Shown: positions 1 through 8,609 of the stretch, piece by piece
Numbering within the stretch: the first letter of the stretch is position 1
Layout: each line of letters starts with the position of its first letter
Assembly: GCA_036499165.1 (NCBI GenBank)
Contig: DASYEE010000163.1
Span: 1-64,000, forward strand
Reading direction: 5' to 3'
DNA: 64,000 nt
From: Galbitalea sp036499165
GTDB taxonomy: Bacteria; Actinomycetota; Actinomycetes; Actinomycetales; Microbacteriaceae
The notes under the pieces: model-generated
What the model saw: only the letters and a program-made list of their open reading frames with translations
Databases searched by the model: none
Told to the model about the DNA's origin: nothing
Program-made: the position numbers and the translations under genes

Positions 1-245
1 ATGATCTCGAGGTCGTCGAGCCGCGACTGGATGCTCGTGATGCGCGCCAACTCGGACTGCCGGTGGCTGAGCGCACTCGTGACTTTCTGCGCCTTCTCGG
101 TGTCGTCCCAGAGATCGGGCGCACCTGCCTGCTCGCTGAGATCAGCGATGTCTTTCGTCAGGCGGTCGACGTCGACGACGGCGCGGATGTCCGCAAAAGT
201 CGAGCGGAGGGCGGCGATCTGGTCGCGAAGGTCGAGCTCTTCCAT
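1..245 (-). CDS. prfB: Peptide chain release factor 2, N-terminal part (cut by window edge)
   Basis: The minus strand reads MEELDLRDQIAALRSTFADI, followed by the segments APDLWDD and AQKVTSALS. This is the characteristic helical N-terminal region of release factor 2, which ends translation at UGA and UAA stop codons. Only the first 81 codons lie in the window, so the GGQ and SPF motifs cannot be checked. I chose the ATG at 243-245, which gives the usual length before the PDLWDD motif. The gene runs divergently from the MFS gene starting at 306. Seen: the N-terminal motifs. Known: their association with RF2. Confidence is high despite truncation. Confidence 0.88.
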   Translation of the reverse strand, partial: MEELDLRDQIAALRSTFADIRAVVDVDRLTKDIADLSEQAGAPDLWDDTEKAQKVTSALSHRQSELARITSIQSRLDDLEI

Positions 246-305
246 ATCGGCGTAAAGCCTACCGTCTGCGGTCGGGGCGGGCAGGCGCGGTATTATTGCT
301 TAACG

Positions 306-1598
306 ATGAGCAACCAAGAGCTTCCCTTCCGGTGGAGTTCGATAGCTCTACCCGCATTCCTGCCGACCCTCCTGTTCTCAATCGGCGAGGGCGCGATCAT
401 CCCGATCATCCCGACCGTGGCCACGAGCCTTGGCGCGCAGCTCGCTATCGCCGGACTCATCGCGTCGATGATCATGGTCGGCGAGGTGTTCGGTGACATC
501 CCGAGCGGCTGGCTGGTGGCGCGGATCGGTGAGCGAACCGCGATGATCGGCGCCGCGTTCGTGGCAGTGATAGGCCTTGCGATCTCGGTCTTCGCGCCGA
601 ACCCGTTCGTGCTGGGTGTCGGCATCTTCCTTGTCGGTCTCGCGACCGCCGTCTTCGCGCTGGCTCGGCACGCGTTCATGACGAGCTTCGTGCCTCAGAA
701 GTATCGTGCCAGGGCTCTTTCGACGCTCGGCGGAACCTTCCGGGCCGGCTACTTCGTTGGGCCGTTCATCGCTGCCGCGGTTATCGGCATCACCGGCACG
801 ACCTCGGCAGTGTTCTGGGTGGACGTGATCGGATGTCTCGGTGCCGCGATTGTGCTGCTTGTCGTCAAAGACCCGTCGGAGGCACTAGGCGCCGCTCGCG
901 CGGCCCACACGGCGAACGCCCGAAAGCTGGACGCAGGTCGCGAGTTCGTCGCGGAGGAGTCTCACGGCCTGTTCCGCACGATCTGGGCCAACCGCGGAGT
1001 TCTTGCGCGACTCGGAACCGGCGCGGGGATGATCGGGGCGATCCGTGCCAGCCGCCAGGTCATCCTGCCGCTCTGGGCTGTCAGCATCGGCATCACCGAC
1101 GGCAACACGGCGATCATCATCGGCATCGCCGGTGCTATCGACTTCGCCCTCTTCTATGCAAGCGGGCAGATCATGGACCGCTGGGGCCGTCTCGCGAGCG
1201 CCCTGCCATCCATGATCGGTCTCGGCATCGGGCACATCGTGCTCGCGTTCAGTCACGACCTGCCCGGCAACGTGGTGTGGTTCATCACCGTCGCGATGTT
1301 CCTGTCAGTCGCCAATGGCATTGGCAGCGGCATCATCATGACGCTGGGTGCAGACCTGGCCGACGCGCGAAACCCCGCGCCGTTTCTCGGCGCGTGGCGA
1401 TTTACGGGGGATGTCGGCAGCGCGGCCGCTCCCCTGTTGGTCTCGCTCCTCACCGGAGTTGCGTCGATCGCGATTGCGACGGGTGTCATGGGCGTGGTCG
1501 GGCTCGTTGGCGCTGGAATTCTCTGGCGCTATGTGCCCCGATATGTTCCGCGCCGGCCGCGGACCGGGCGAATCCCTACCGCGGATCCCGCCCAGTAA
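306..1598 (+). CDS. MFS transporter
   Basis: A 430-residue protein with about 12 hydrophobic segments. The cytoplasmic loop motif between helices 2 and 3 (GDIPSGWLVARIGER, about residues 60-75) is of the major facilitator superfamily type, and a second half-repeat has FYASGQIMDRWGR. It is probably a proton-driven inner-membrane exporter, but the substrate cannot be read from sequence. The ATG at 306 is chosen because the in-frame upstream extension is antisense to prfB and lacks membrane character. Its 3' end overlaps the convergent DinB-like gene by 23 bp. Confidence 0.85.
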   Translation: MSNQELPFRWSSIALPAFLPTLLFSIGEGAIIPIIPTVATSLGAQLAIAGLIASMIMVGEVFGDIPSGWLVARIGERTAMIGAAFVAVIGLAISVFAPNPFVLGVGIFLVGLATAVFALARHAFMTSFVPQKYRARALSTLGGTFRAGYFVGPFIAAAVIGITGTTSAVFWVDVIGCLGAAIVLLVVKDPSEALGAARAAHTANARKLDAGREFVAEESHGLFRTIWANRGVLARLGTGAGMIGAIRASRQVILPLWAVSIGITDGNTAIIIGIAGAIDFALFYASGQIMDRWGRLASALPSMIGLGIGHIVLAFSHDLPGNVVWFITVAMFLSVANGIGSGIIMTLGADLADARNPAPFLGAWRFTGDVGSAAAPLLVSLLTGVASIAIATGVMGVVGLVGAGILWRYVPRYVPRRPRTGRIPTADPAQ

Positions 1599-2136
1599 TC
1601 GCCAGCAGGCGCGACTGCAGCGGAGCCGAGGCATCCAGGTCGACCGGGTCGTTGTACAGACCCGTCGCTGCGAGCGTCTCGCGCTGAGGCTCGAAGATGG
1701 TCCAGGTCGCTTCGACCAGTTCGTCGTCGAGGTGCTCGTCGGAGTGCGTTGCCCGCGCCATGTCCCAGCTGTGGATGGTCACATCCGACACCTGTTCCTT
1801 CAGGTAGTCCTTCATCTGCACGGTGTCGTACGAAAGCTGCACGGACTCCTCGAACGGCGCCCGCTCCCAGGCCTCTGTCGCAATGCGCGACCACTTCTGC
1901 CACTCGCCGAGCAGGTCGCTGTCATCGATCGGTTCGACGCGATCCTGCAGCTCTTCTATGCTCTTCCCCGTCAGCAGAAGTGGCACCCACTGCTGCTCAC
2001 GGATCACGTGCCTGGCGAGCTCTGTCACATCCCATTCCGTGTCGGGCGTCGGGGCGTGCCAGTCGCTCACGGCCTGGAGTCTGCGACCGAATTCTTCGTG
2101 CGCGCGGATCTGCAGGTCAAGCCAGTCGTAGGTCAT
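1576..2136 (-). CDS. DinB-like / maleylpyruvate-isomerase-type four-helix protein (TIGR03086-like)
   Basis: A 186-residue protein resembling the mycothiol-dependent isomerase / DinB-like fold group common in actinobacteria. Visible family-like features are the N-terminal WLDLQIRAHEEFGRRL helix, WDVTELARHVIREQQWVPLLL (the usual position of the first metal-binding His), and a later IHSWDMARAT segment with another conserved His. Members bind a divalent metal, and many are thiol transferases or isomerases with unknown substrates. No operon partner is obvious. The ATG at 2136 follows a TATCGT box by 6 nt, so the mRNA is probably leaderless. Assignment is to the fold family only. Confidence 0.75.
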   Translation of the reverse strand: MTYDWLDLQIRAHEEFGRRLQAVSDWHAPTPDTEWDVTELARHVIREQQWVPLLLTGKSIEELQDRVEPIDDSDLLGEWQKWSRIATEAWERAPFEESVQLSYDTVQMKDYLKEQVSDVTIHSWDMARATHSDEHLDDELVEATWTIFEPQRETLAATGLYNDPVDLDASAPLQSRLLAITGRDPR

Positions 2137-2142
2137 GCATCA

Positions 2143-2148
2143 ACGATA
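2143..2148 (-). promoter_or_regulatory. -10 box, leaderless start of DinB-like gene
   Basis: On the minus strand TATCGT ends 6 nt before the ATG at 2136, and no Shine-Dalgarno sequence intervenes. This matches the actinobacterial leaderless layout. Confidence 0.5.
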
Positions 2149-2171
2149 GAGAATCACGGAGTCATCCGTGC

Positions 2172-3467
2172 TCATCCGGCGTTTCCCTCCGACTTCGGCC
2201 ACTCGATCTTGTCTGCCGCCCACGAGTCCGGCTTACCGATGCGACGGATGTCCCGGTTGAGGGCCATGAGCACGACGCCGGTCAGCAGGATCACCGCAAA
2301 CAGGCTCATGGTCCGGTTCACGCCGAGTGGGCCGAGCAGGGCACCGGCAACGATCGGCGCGATCGGCGACACCGCGACCGACGACAGCGCGAGCACCGAG
2401 TTCATGCGTCCCTGCAGCTCCGATGGAGTGACTGCCACCGAGTAGCCGAGGAGCCCAGCGTTTAGCGGAGGGATCAAGATGGTCGCGACGGCCATCCAGA
2501 CCAGGTAGAACACGTACGTCGTGGTCGCAGCGAGGCCGACGATGCCGACGACCGCGACGCCAAGGCACGCGATCGACAGCGGGCCAGATGGGAATCGTTT
2601 GACGAGCGGGCCGGCGAGAAGCGCGCCGATGACCATCGCGGCTCCCGCGACGGCATTGATCAACCCGATCAGGACCGGCTGCGTGTGGGTCGACACGAGG
2701 TGGAGGTTGAGCGCGTAGAGCATGCCGCCAAAGCCCAGGTTGAGCAGCGAGAAGATCAGGATGCCGGTGCGGAGGAACGAAACGGAGCGCACGAATCGGA
2801 TGCCCTCGGCGAGCGCCGAGACAGCAGACGACGCCTTGGTGTGAGTGAGGTCGCCGTTCAGGGGCCGCCGCACGAGGGCCGTGCAGATCCCTGCCACCGC
2901 ATAGCCGACCACGCTCGCGACCAGCGGCCACGAGCGACTGAAGCCGTAGAGCACGCCGCCGACCGGCCCGGCGACCAGCGACGCAACCGCGGATCGTCCC
3001 TCCATCGCCGCCATCGCCGAACCCAACTGCTCCGTTGGGACGACCTGCTGGATGCCCGCGCTCTCCGCCGGCGCGTAAAACGACCCGATGATGGCCGAGC
3101 CGAACACTACGGCTCCGAGCTGCCAGACCGTGAGCATCGACATCGAAGCCGCGACCACGAGCGACGCCCACAACACGACGCCGATCAGCGAGCAGACGAT
3201 GAGCAGCTTCCTGCGGTCGACGCGGTCCGCGATCACGCCCGACGGCAGCGTCGCGATGAGATAGCCGAGCTCCCCCACCGTCGCCACGAGTCCCGCGGCG
3301 ACGATCGAGCCCGTGAGCGAGAACGCAATAAGAGGCACCGCAAAGGATGCAAGCCCAGCGCCGATGATCTGCGTCGTCTTGCCGGACATCAGCAGCACAT
3401 ACGCCGAATTCGCCCACAGTGATGGCGGGCGCGCGTCGGACGACTGGGATGCTGCGGCTGAGGTCAT
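2172..3467 (-). CDS. MFS transporter (EntS/MFS_3-like exporter) controlled by the adjacent ArsR-type regulator
   Basis: A 431-residue, 12-helix major facilitator protein. The helix 2-3 loop reads LPSGVIADRVDRRKLL, typical of the MFS_3 group that includes enterobactin exporter EntS and macrolide exporters. The ATG at 3467 is preferred over an upstream in-frame start because the added residues would come from the operator DNA. A TAGTGT box ends 7 nt upstream, suggesting leaderless translation. It faces the winged-helix regulator at 3548 across a palindrome array, so it is probably the repressed target. The substrate is unknown; a drug or metabolite exporter is inferred. Confidence 0.83.
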   Translation of the reverse strand: MTSAAASQSSDARPPSLWANSAYVLLMSGKTTQIIGAGLASFAVPLIAFSLTGSIVAAGLVATVGELGYLIATLPSGVIADRVDRRKLLIVCSLIGVVLWASLVVAASMSMLTVWQLGAVVFGSAIIGSFYAPAESAGIQQVVPTEQLGSAMAAMEGRSAVASLVAGPVGGVLYGFSRSWPLVASVVGYAVAGICTALVRRPLNGDLTHTKASSAVSALAEGIRFVRSVSFLRTGILIFSLLNLGFGGMLYALNLHLVSTHTQPVLIGLINAVAGAAMVIGALLAGPLVKRFPSGPLSIACLGVAVVGIVGLAATTTYVFYLVWMAVATILIPPLNAGLLGYSVAVTPSELQGRMNSVLALSSVAVSPIAPIVAGALLGPLGVNRTMSLFAVILLTGVVLMALNRDIRRIGKPDSWAADKIEWPKSEGNAG

Positions 3468-3474
3468 GCCGCTC

Positions 3475-3480
3475 ACACTA
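3475..3480 (-). promoter_or_regulatory. -10 box of MFS exporter promoter
   Basis: Minus-strand TAGTGT ends 7 nt before the ATG at 3467. It lies immediately next to the first operator copy at 3482, so a bound repressor would cover this promoter. Confidence 0.5.
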
Positions 3481-3481
3481 A

Positions 3482-3531
3482 TTGCGCAACGATTGTTGCG
3501 CAATAGATATTGCGCAATTTCTCTTGCGCAT
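3482..3531. promoter_or_regulatory. Four-copy TTGCGCAA operator array with exact 14-bp period
   Basis: The palindrome TTGCGCAA occurs at 3482-3489, 3496-3503 and 3510-3517, with a one-base variant TTGCGCAT at 3524-3531. Each copy begins exactly 14 bp after the previous one. The first two also form a longer inverted repeat, ATTGCGCAA-N6-TTGCGCAAT. The array fills the space between two divergent genes, an MFS exporter and an ArsR-type regulator. It is most simply the regulator's binding site, giving coupled autorepression. Confidence 0.72.
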
Positions 3532-3535
3532 TTGC

Positions 3536-3541
3536 TACGCT
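3536..3541 (+). promoter_or_regulatory. -10 box of ArsR-type regulator promoter
   Basis: TACGCT ends 6 nt before the ATG at 3548 with no Shine-Dalgarno, a leaderless layout. It abuts the last operator copy. Confidence 0.5.
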
Positions 3542-3547
3542 GTCGAT

Positions 3548-4099
3548 ATGCCCGAGCCCTCGTACCACGTGACCGACCCGGCGATGCTCCGTGCCCTCGC
3601 GCATCCCCTTCGCCAGCGGGTCATCTGGGAGCTCGCGGTGCGCACATCGGCCCGCGCTGCGGACCTGGCCGAGATCATGGGCGAGCCGGCCAACGCGGTG
3701 AGTTATCACCTGCGTGCGCTCGGCAAGGCCGGCATCCTCGAGGAGGCACCGGAACTCGCCCGCGACAGCCGCGACCGCGTGTGGCGGATGGCACACCCCG
3801 AGGGTTTCTACGCCTCCCCCGGTGAGCCGGCCGCCGACCTCCTGAACGAGGAACAGCTCGACTGGATGCGCGACATGCTGCTCGAGCGCATTCCGAAAGA
3901 CGAAAATGCGGTGCGCAGCGAATACCTCGGAGCGGCGCTCCTCACGAAGAACGAGGCAGAGGAGATGTTCCAGGAGGTCGCGACGATCCTCGAGCGTTGG
4001 AGACTGCACGGTGCGGCGGAGGCAGCCAGGGAGCCGACCGCACGCGACCGGGTGTTCCATCGAATCGCGCTGCTCGTCGGTAACCGCTCCGTGCGCTAG
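3548..4099 (+). CDS. ArsR-type winged-helix transcriptional regulator
   Basis: A 183-residue protein with an N-terminal winged helix-turn-helix. The segment MLRALAHPLRQRVIWEL and then ADLAEIMGEPANAVSYHLRALGKAGILEE is the helix 3-4 recognition unit of ArsR/HTH_20 regulators. There is no visible metal-binding cysteine pair, so it probably senses a small molecule. The C-terminal half is mainly helical and may form the dimer. The ATG at 3548 begins the domain; upstream in-frame sequence belongs to the operator array. It is likely to repress itself and the divergent exporter. Confidence 0.85.
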   Translation: MPEPSYHVTDPAMLRALAHPLRQRVIWELAVRTSARAADLAEIMGEPANAVSYHLRALGKAGILEEAPELARDSRDRVWRMAHPEGFYASPGEPAADLLNEEQLDWMRDMLLERIPKDENAVRSEYLGAALLTKNEAEEMFQEVATILERWRLHGAAEAAREPTARDRVFHRIALLVGNRSVR

Positions 4100-4113
4100 G
4101 GAGCCGGAGCAGG

Positions 4114-5781
4114 TCAGGCCAGCCAGATCCCCCGGTTGGGCTGCAGTTCGCCATCGACTACAGCGCCCTGCTCGCTCTCGAGCATGACCGTGACCCCGTG
4201 CGGCACCGGAACGGGATGCCGCCCGAAGTTCACGACGACCCGCACGCCGGAGTTCGCAAAGTGCACAAGCTCTGTGGTCGCGACTTGCCAGATCACGTCT
4301 CCTGCTCCGAGCGCGAACTGCCTGCGGAGAGCCAGTGCTGCACGGTAGAACTCCAGCGTCGATCCCGGTGCGCCATCCTGCACGTCCGCCGCCAGTTCGC
4401 GAAAGATCTCGGGCTGGGGAAGCCACGACTCGCCCGTCGGGCTGAAACCGAACGCCGGGGAGTCCGCATGCCACGGCAGAGGTACGCGAGCACCGTCCCT
4501 GCCGATCTCCGCGCCGGCCGTGCGGGCAAAGGCCGGATCCTGCCGCAATTCGGCGGGTAGCGTCGTGTGCTCTGGCAGCCCAAGCTCCTCGCCCTCGAAC
4601 AGGTAGGCGGAGCCGGGAAGGGCCAGCATCAGCAGCGTAAGGGCGCGGGCGCGGCTGAGCCCGAGTGCCGCATCCGGCTGCTCGTCGTTGGCGCTGATCC
4701 CCTTCGGCCACCCGCTCGGGTCAATGAGGCCGAGGCGCGATGCGTGGCGCACAACGTCGTGATTCGAGAGCACCCAGGTCGTCGTTGCACCAACGCTCGC
4801 GTTGTTGGCCAGCGCCGCATCGATCGATCGGCGAAGTCGTGATGCATCCCAGCCGATTGTCATGAACTCGAAGTTGAAGGCCTGCTGCATCTCGTCCTGC
4901 CGCACGTAGCGGCTGAGACGCTCGGGCGGCGAGACCCAGGCCTCGGCCACGAGGATACGGTCGTCGCCGTATTCGGCGAGCACGGAGTTCCAGCGGCGGT
5001 AGACGTCGTGGACGTCATCCTGGTCCCACATGGGGCCGAAGTTTCCGCTACCTGCCATGACGGCTCGATCGAAGTCGTTGTCCGGCAGGCCGTCGTGCTT
5101 AATCAGGCCGTGGGCGACATCCACCCGGAATCCGTCCACCCCACGGTCGAGCCAAAACCGAAGGATGCCGTCGAAGTCGTCCGCGACGGCGGGGTTGCGC
5201 CAATTGAGATCTGGCTGCTGTGAATCGAACAGGTGCAGGTACCACTGGCCGTCCGGGACCCGCGTCCAGGCCGGCCCGCCAAAGATCGACTCCCAGTTGT
5301 TGGGCGGCAGTTCGCCGGTCGCGCCCTTGCCATCGCGAAACAGGTAAAGGTCCCGTTCCGGACTACCCGGCGCTGCCGCCAGCGCTTCGACGAACCACTC
5401 GTGGGCACTCGAGGTGTGATTGGGAACCATGTCGACGATGACCCGGAGCCCGCGCTCGTGAGCCGCGCCGAGCATCCGATCGAAGTCGTCGAGAGTACCG
5501 AACAGCGGGTCGACCTGCCGATAGTCAGCAACGTCGTACCCGGCATCCGCCTGCGGAGAAAGATAAAAAGGCGACAGCCAGATCGCGTCGACGCCGAGCG
5601 AGTCAAGGTAGTCGAGGTGCTGGCTCACACCGCCCAGGTCGCCGATGCCGTCGCCATTGCTGTCGGCGAACGAACGGGGGTATATCTGATAGATGACGGC
5701 GTCGTTCCACCAGTGGGCGCCATGAGTTGGAATTGCGGGTTCGAGAGACACGGTGGTCAGGCCTGCTGTTTGGGTCTTCAC
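4114..5781 (-). CDS. Alpha-glucosidase, glycoside hydrolase family 13
   Basis: A 555-residue GH13 enzyme, the usual length for oligo-1,6-glucosidases and alpha-glucosidases. The N-terminus WWNDAVIYQIYPRSFADSNGDGIGDL is diagnostic. The nucleophile is D221 in GFRVDVAHG, the acid/base E280 in VAEAW and the transition-state D342 in LSNHD. It has no signal peptide, so it hydrolyses imported alpha-glucosides in the cytoplasm. It is divergent from the sugar ABC operon and shares a LacI-type operator region. I place the start at GTG 5781, 6 nt after a TATACA box (leaderless); a GTG at 5796 is an alternative. Confidence 0.9.
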   Translation of the reverse strand: MKTQTAGLTTVSLEPAIPTHGAHWWNDAVIYQIYPRSFADSNGDGIGDLGGVSQHLDYLDSLGVDAIWLSPFYLSPQADAGYDVADYRQVDPLFGTLDDFDRMLGAAHERGLRVIVDMVPNHTSSAHEWFVEALAAAPGSPERDLYLFRDGKGATGELPPNNWESIFGGPAWTRVPDGQWYLHLFDSQQPDLNWRNPAVADDFDGILRFWLDRGVDGFRVDVAHGLIKHDGLPDNDFDRAVMAGSGNFGPMWDQDDVHDVYRRWNSVLAEYGDDRILVAEAWVSPPERLSRYVRQDEMQQAFNFEFMTIGWDASRLRRSIDAALANNASVGATTTWVLSNHDVVRHASRLGLIDPSGWPKGISANDEQPDAALGLSRARALTLLMLALPGSAYLFEGEELGLPEHTTLPAELRQDPAFARTAGAEIGRDGARVPLPWHADSPAFGFSPTGESWLPQPEIFRELAADVQDGAPGSTLEFYRAALALRRQFALGAGDVIWQVATTELVHFANSGVRVVVNFGRHPVPVPHGVTVMLESEQGAVVDGELQPNRGIWLA

Positions 5782-5787
5782 CCGAAT

Positions 5788-5817
5788 TGTATACACCCAT
5801 GTAAGCGCTTTCGTAAA
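5788..5817 (-). promoter_or_regulatory. Promoter of alpha-glucosidase gene
   Basis: On the minus strand a TTTACG -35 hexamer (5812-5817) is followed after 18 bp by TATACA (5788-5793). The palindrome AAGCGCTT lies inside the spacer, so repressor binding would block polymerase directly. Confidence 0.45.
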
Positions 5818-5823
5818 ACGCTT
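5803..5823. promoter_or_regulatory. Two LacI-type operators
   Basis: AAGCGCTT (5803-5810, perfect palindrome) and AAACGCTT (5816-5823) both fit the LacI-family core AANCGNTT with a central CG, their centres 13 bp apart. They lie between the divergent alpha-glucosidase and sugar ABC genes. The LacI-family gene at 9602 is the likely binder. Confidence 0.6.
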
Positions 5824-5851
5824 GCATTCGACACCCGGGTACCGGTAGCTT
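5822..5851 (+). promoter_or_regulatory. Promoter of the sugar ABC operon
   Basis: TTGCAT (5822-5827) and TAGCTT (5846-5851) with an 18-bp spacer give a plausible sigma-70-type promoter. Its -35 overlaps the second LacI-type operator. Confidence 0.4.
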
Positions 5852-5920
5852 CACAAGAACACAGCGTCGTGAATGCACCCGCTACGGCGCAACCGAAATA
5901 ACTCGAATGGGAGTTTGAAG

Positions 5921-7327
5921 TTGACAGCAGAAAGAGTGTCCCTCGGCGATTCATTGGTCGCCGCAGCGCGTAACGGATTGCGTTCACCCCGACGCAGCCG
6001 AGTCACCGCAACCCTCGCGGTCGCGGTCGTCAGCACCATCGCCCTTGCCGGTTGCACAACGGCAAACCCCGGCAGCTCGTCGGGCGGCAACAGCGGCAGC
6101 CTGAAGGGCAAGACGGTCACCATCTACGGTCCGGACACCGGAACGGAAGCAACGGAGCTGAACGCCTCGTGGTCAGCCTTCGAGAAGCAGACCGGCATCA
6201 CGATCAAGTACACGGGTGACGGCAACTTCACCACCAACATCGCCACCAAGATCCAGGGCGACGACCTGCCAGACATCGGCATGTTCCCGCAGCCGGGGCT
6301 CCTCTCGGCGGCCATCTCGTCCGGTAAGGTCTCGACCCTCGGGTCTGCGACCGAGGCGAGCGTGAAGAGCAACTTCTCGAAGGACTGGCAGGGCTACGTC
6401 ACGAGTGGCGGCAAGATGTACGCCACGCCGCTCGACGCCAGCGTGAAAGGTTACGTCTGGTACTCCCCCGCCGACTTCAAGAAGTGGGGAATCACCGTAC
6501 CGACCACGTACGCCGACCTCCTCACCGACATCGGCACCATCCAGTCGAAGACCGGCAAGGCACCATGGTGTGCAGGCTTCAACTCCGGCACCGCATCGGG
6601 ATGGCCGGGAGCCGACTTCCTCGCAGAGGTCGTCCTCTCCTCGGCCGGCGCATCCACGTATGACGCGTGGGTCAAGGGCGACACCAAGTTCACCGATCCA
6701 GAGATCGACAAAGCATTCACGCTCCTCGGGCAGATCATCAAGAACCCGAAGTACGTGAACGCGGGCTTCGGCAACGTCGCTTCGATCAACTCCACCGCAT
6801 TCGGTGACGTCGCCGCGAAGGTCGCAAACGGATCGTGCGCGATGACCAACCAGGCCACCTTCCTCGAGGCGAGCTTCGCCACGACGAAGACCAAGGCCGG
6901 CGCGGTTCCGAAGGTCGGACCCGACGGCGACATCTGGGCATTCCCGCTTCCGTCCGTCACCGCCGGCAGCAACGCCGTTGTTGGTGGTGGCGACTTCGCC
7001 GCCGCGTTCAACAGCAATGCAGCAACACAGAAGGTTATGACCTACCTGTCGAGCGCCGACTGGGCCAACAGCCTGATCACGGTCAAGGACGCCTCGTTCA
7101 TCAGCGCCAACACGGGCGTGGACGCGACGAAGGAGGTCGACCCGCTGCTGCAGAGCGCCATCAAGACGCTCCAGGACCCGAACACCACGTTCCGGTTCGG
7201 TGCGGATGACGCAATGCCAACCGTCGTCGAGAATGCCTTCTGGAAGGGCATCGTCGACTGGACCAACGGAACATCGCAGAAAGCAGCAGAGACCCAGATC
7301 CAGGCGGCCTGGGCCAACGCGAAGTAG
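5921..7327 (+). CDS. Sugar ABC transporter substrate-binding lipoprotein
   Basis: A 468-residue extracellular solute-binding protein of the type serving alpha-glucoside importers. After a basic stretch and a hydrophobic segment there is a lipobox, ALAGC, with the lipidated Cys near residue 45, followed by a Gly/Ser linker. The mature part starts KTVTIYGPDTGTEATELNASWSAFEKQTGITIKY, typical of family-1 binding proteins. I chose TTG at 5921 because GGGAG sits 7 nt upstream; ATG at 5873 is in frame but lacks a ribosome-binding site. It is the first gene of the importer operon, and a hairpin separates it from the permeases. Confidence 0.88.
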   Translation: MTAERVSLGDSLVAAARNGLRSPRRSRVTATLAVAVVSTIALAGCTTANPGSSSGGNSGSLKGKTVTIYGPDTGTEATELNASWSAFEKQTGITIKYTGDGNFTTNIATKIQGDDLPDIGMFPQPGLLSAAISSGKVSTLGSATEASVKSNFSKDWQGYVTSGGKMYATPLDASVKGYVWYSPADFKKWGITVPTTYADLLTDIGTIQSKTGKAPWCAGFNSGTASGWPGADFLAEVVLSSAGASTYDAWVKGDTKFTDPEIDKAFTLLGQIIKNPKYVNAGFGNVASINSTAFGDVAAKVANGSCAMTNQATFLEASFATTKTKAGAVPKVGPDGDIWAFPLPSVTAGSNAVVGGGDFAAAFNSNAATQKVMTYLSSADWANSLITVKDASFISANTGVDATKEVDPLLQSAIKTLQDPNTTFRFGADDAMPTVVENAFWKGIVDWTNGTSQKAAETQIQAAWANAK

Positions 7328-7348
7328 GTAATACCAGCAATATCTGAC

Positions 7349-7386
7349 GAGAGTCGCCCCGGCCAGCGCGTGCCGGGGCGGCTCTC
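7349..7386 (+). terminator. Intercistronic hairpin between binding protein and permease genes
   Basis: GAGAGTCGCCCCGGC (7349-7363) pairs with GCCGGGGCGGCTCTC (7372-7386) across an 8-nt loop, with a single G-T wobble. No T tract follows. In importer operons such structures commonly stabilise the binding-protein message or attenuate the permease genes; that role here is inferred. Confidence 0.6.
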
Positions 7387-7463
7387 GCACCGCCCCCGCT
7401 CCACCAGTACAGTCCCCAGCGTCACCCTCAACAGAGTCCACTGTCGTACTCGAAAGGCGTCTT

Positions 7464-8609
7464 ATGTCCGCGTTTTTCCAATGGCTGGCGACCATACCCC
7501 CGCTTGCCCAGATACCCATCATCCTGGTCGCATTCGGCGTGGTGGTTGGCCTGATCCTGTTCTTTATCGAGCTGGCGCCCCGCGCTGGCCGCGGATACTC
7601 GATCATGCGACTCGTCGTCTCCGTCGCCGTTCCCGCGATCCTCGTTCTCATTCTCGGCGTCTACAACGATGCTGTCTGGCTCGTACCGCTGGCGGCAGTG
7701 CTCGGTGCCGGCCTCTATCTCCTCGACCGCCGGGCGCGTGAGGGCAGGGGCTCCATGCTGCAACTCGTCGCCTTCATGGCGCCGGCCGTGCTCCTGCTCG
7801 CCATCGGACTGCTCTACCCCACGATCCAGACGATCATCGCCGCGTTCCTCAGCAACGACGGATCGAAGTTCGTCGGATTCGATAACTTCGCCTACGTGTT
7901 CGCGGGCGGAAACGGTGGCCTCATCGCCCTGATCAACCAGATCGTCTGGGTGCTCATCACCCCTGTCATTGCGACAGCGATCGGGCTGGCCTACGCGGTA
8001 TTCATCGACAAGTCCCGTGGCGAGAAGGTCTTGAAAGTCTTCGTGTTCATGCCGGTCGCGATCTCGTTCGTCGGCGCATCGATCATCTTCAAGTTCTTCT
8101 ACGACTACCAGCAGGGCGCCCAGATCGGCCTGCTCAACCAGATCGTCGTGTGGTTCGGCGGGCAGCCCGTGAACTGGCTGCAGACCTCGCCGCTGAACGA
8201 TGCCCTGCTGATCATCATCCTCATCTGGAGCCAGACCGGGTTCGCGATGGTGCTGCTCTCCGCCGCTATCAAGGGCATCCCGGACGAGCAAATGGAGGCG
8301 GCAGAGCTCGATGGTGCCAGCGCATGGGAGCGCTTCTGGAACGTGACGGTTCCGGGTATCCGCCCAACGATCATCGTCACCTGGATCACCATCGCCATCG
8401 CATCCCTCAAGGTCTACGACATCATCGCGGCGACCACGCAGGGCCAGAACAACACCAGCGTCATCAGCTACCAAATGGTTCGCCTGTTCCAGAACCTGCC
8501 ACCCCAGACCGGCGGTTCGTCGGCTGAGGCAGTGCTCTTGTTCATCCTGATCCTGCCGTTCCTCATCTATAACGCCAACAACATCCGGAAGCAGAGGTTG
8601 GGACTGTGA
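7464..8609 (+). CDS. Carbohydrate ABC transporter permease (MalF-type)
   Basis: A 381-residue inner-membrane permease. The EAA loop that contacts the ATPase is visible as EAAELDGASAWERFWNVTVPGIRP near residue 280. The first ~95 residues hold about three extra hydrophobic segments before the usual start at LVAFMAPAVLLLAIGLLYPTIQT, as in MalF-like long permeases. It pairs with the MalG-type permease, whose GTG start overlaps this stop codon. No ATP-binding subunit is encoded nearby, so a shared MsiK-type ATPase is expected elsewhere. Confidence 0.9.
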   Translation: MSAFFQWLATIPPLAQIPIILVAFGVVVGLILFFIELAPRAGRGYSIMRLVVSVAVPAILVLILGVYNDAVWLVPLAAVLGAGLYLLDRRAREGRGSMLQLVAFMAPAVLLLAIGLLYPTIQTIIAAFLSNDGSKFVGFDNFAYVFAGGNGGLIALINQIVWVLITPVIATAIGLAYAVFIDKSRGEKVLKVFVFMPVAISFVGASIIFKFFYDYQQGAQIGLLNQIVVWFGGQPVNWLQTSPLNDALLIIILIWSQTGFAMVLLSAAIKGIPDEQMEAAELDGASAWERFWNVTVPGIRPTIIVTWITIAIASLKVYDIIAATTQGQNNTSVISYQMVRLFQNLPPQTGGSSAEAVLLFILILPFLIYNANNIRKQRLGL

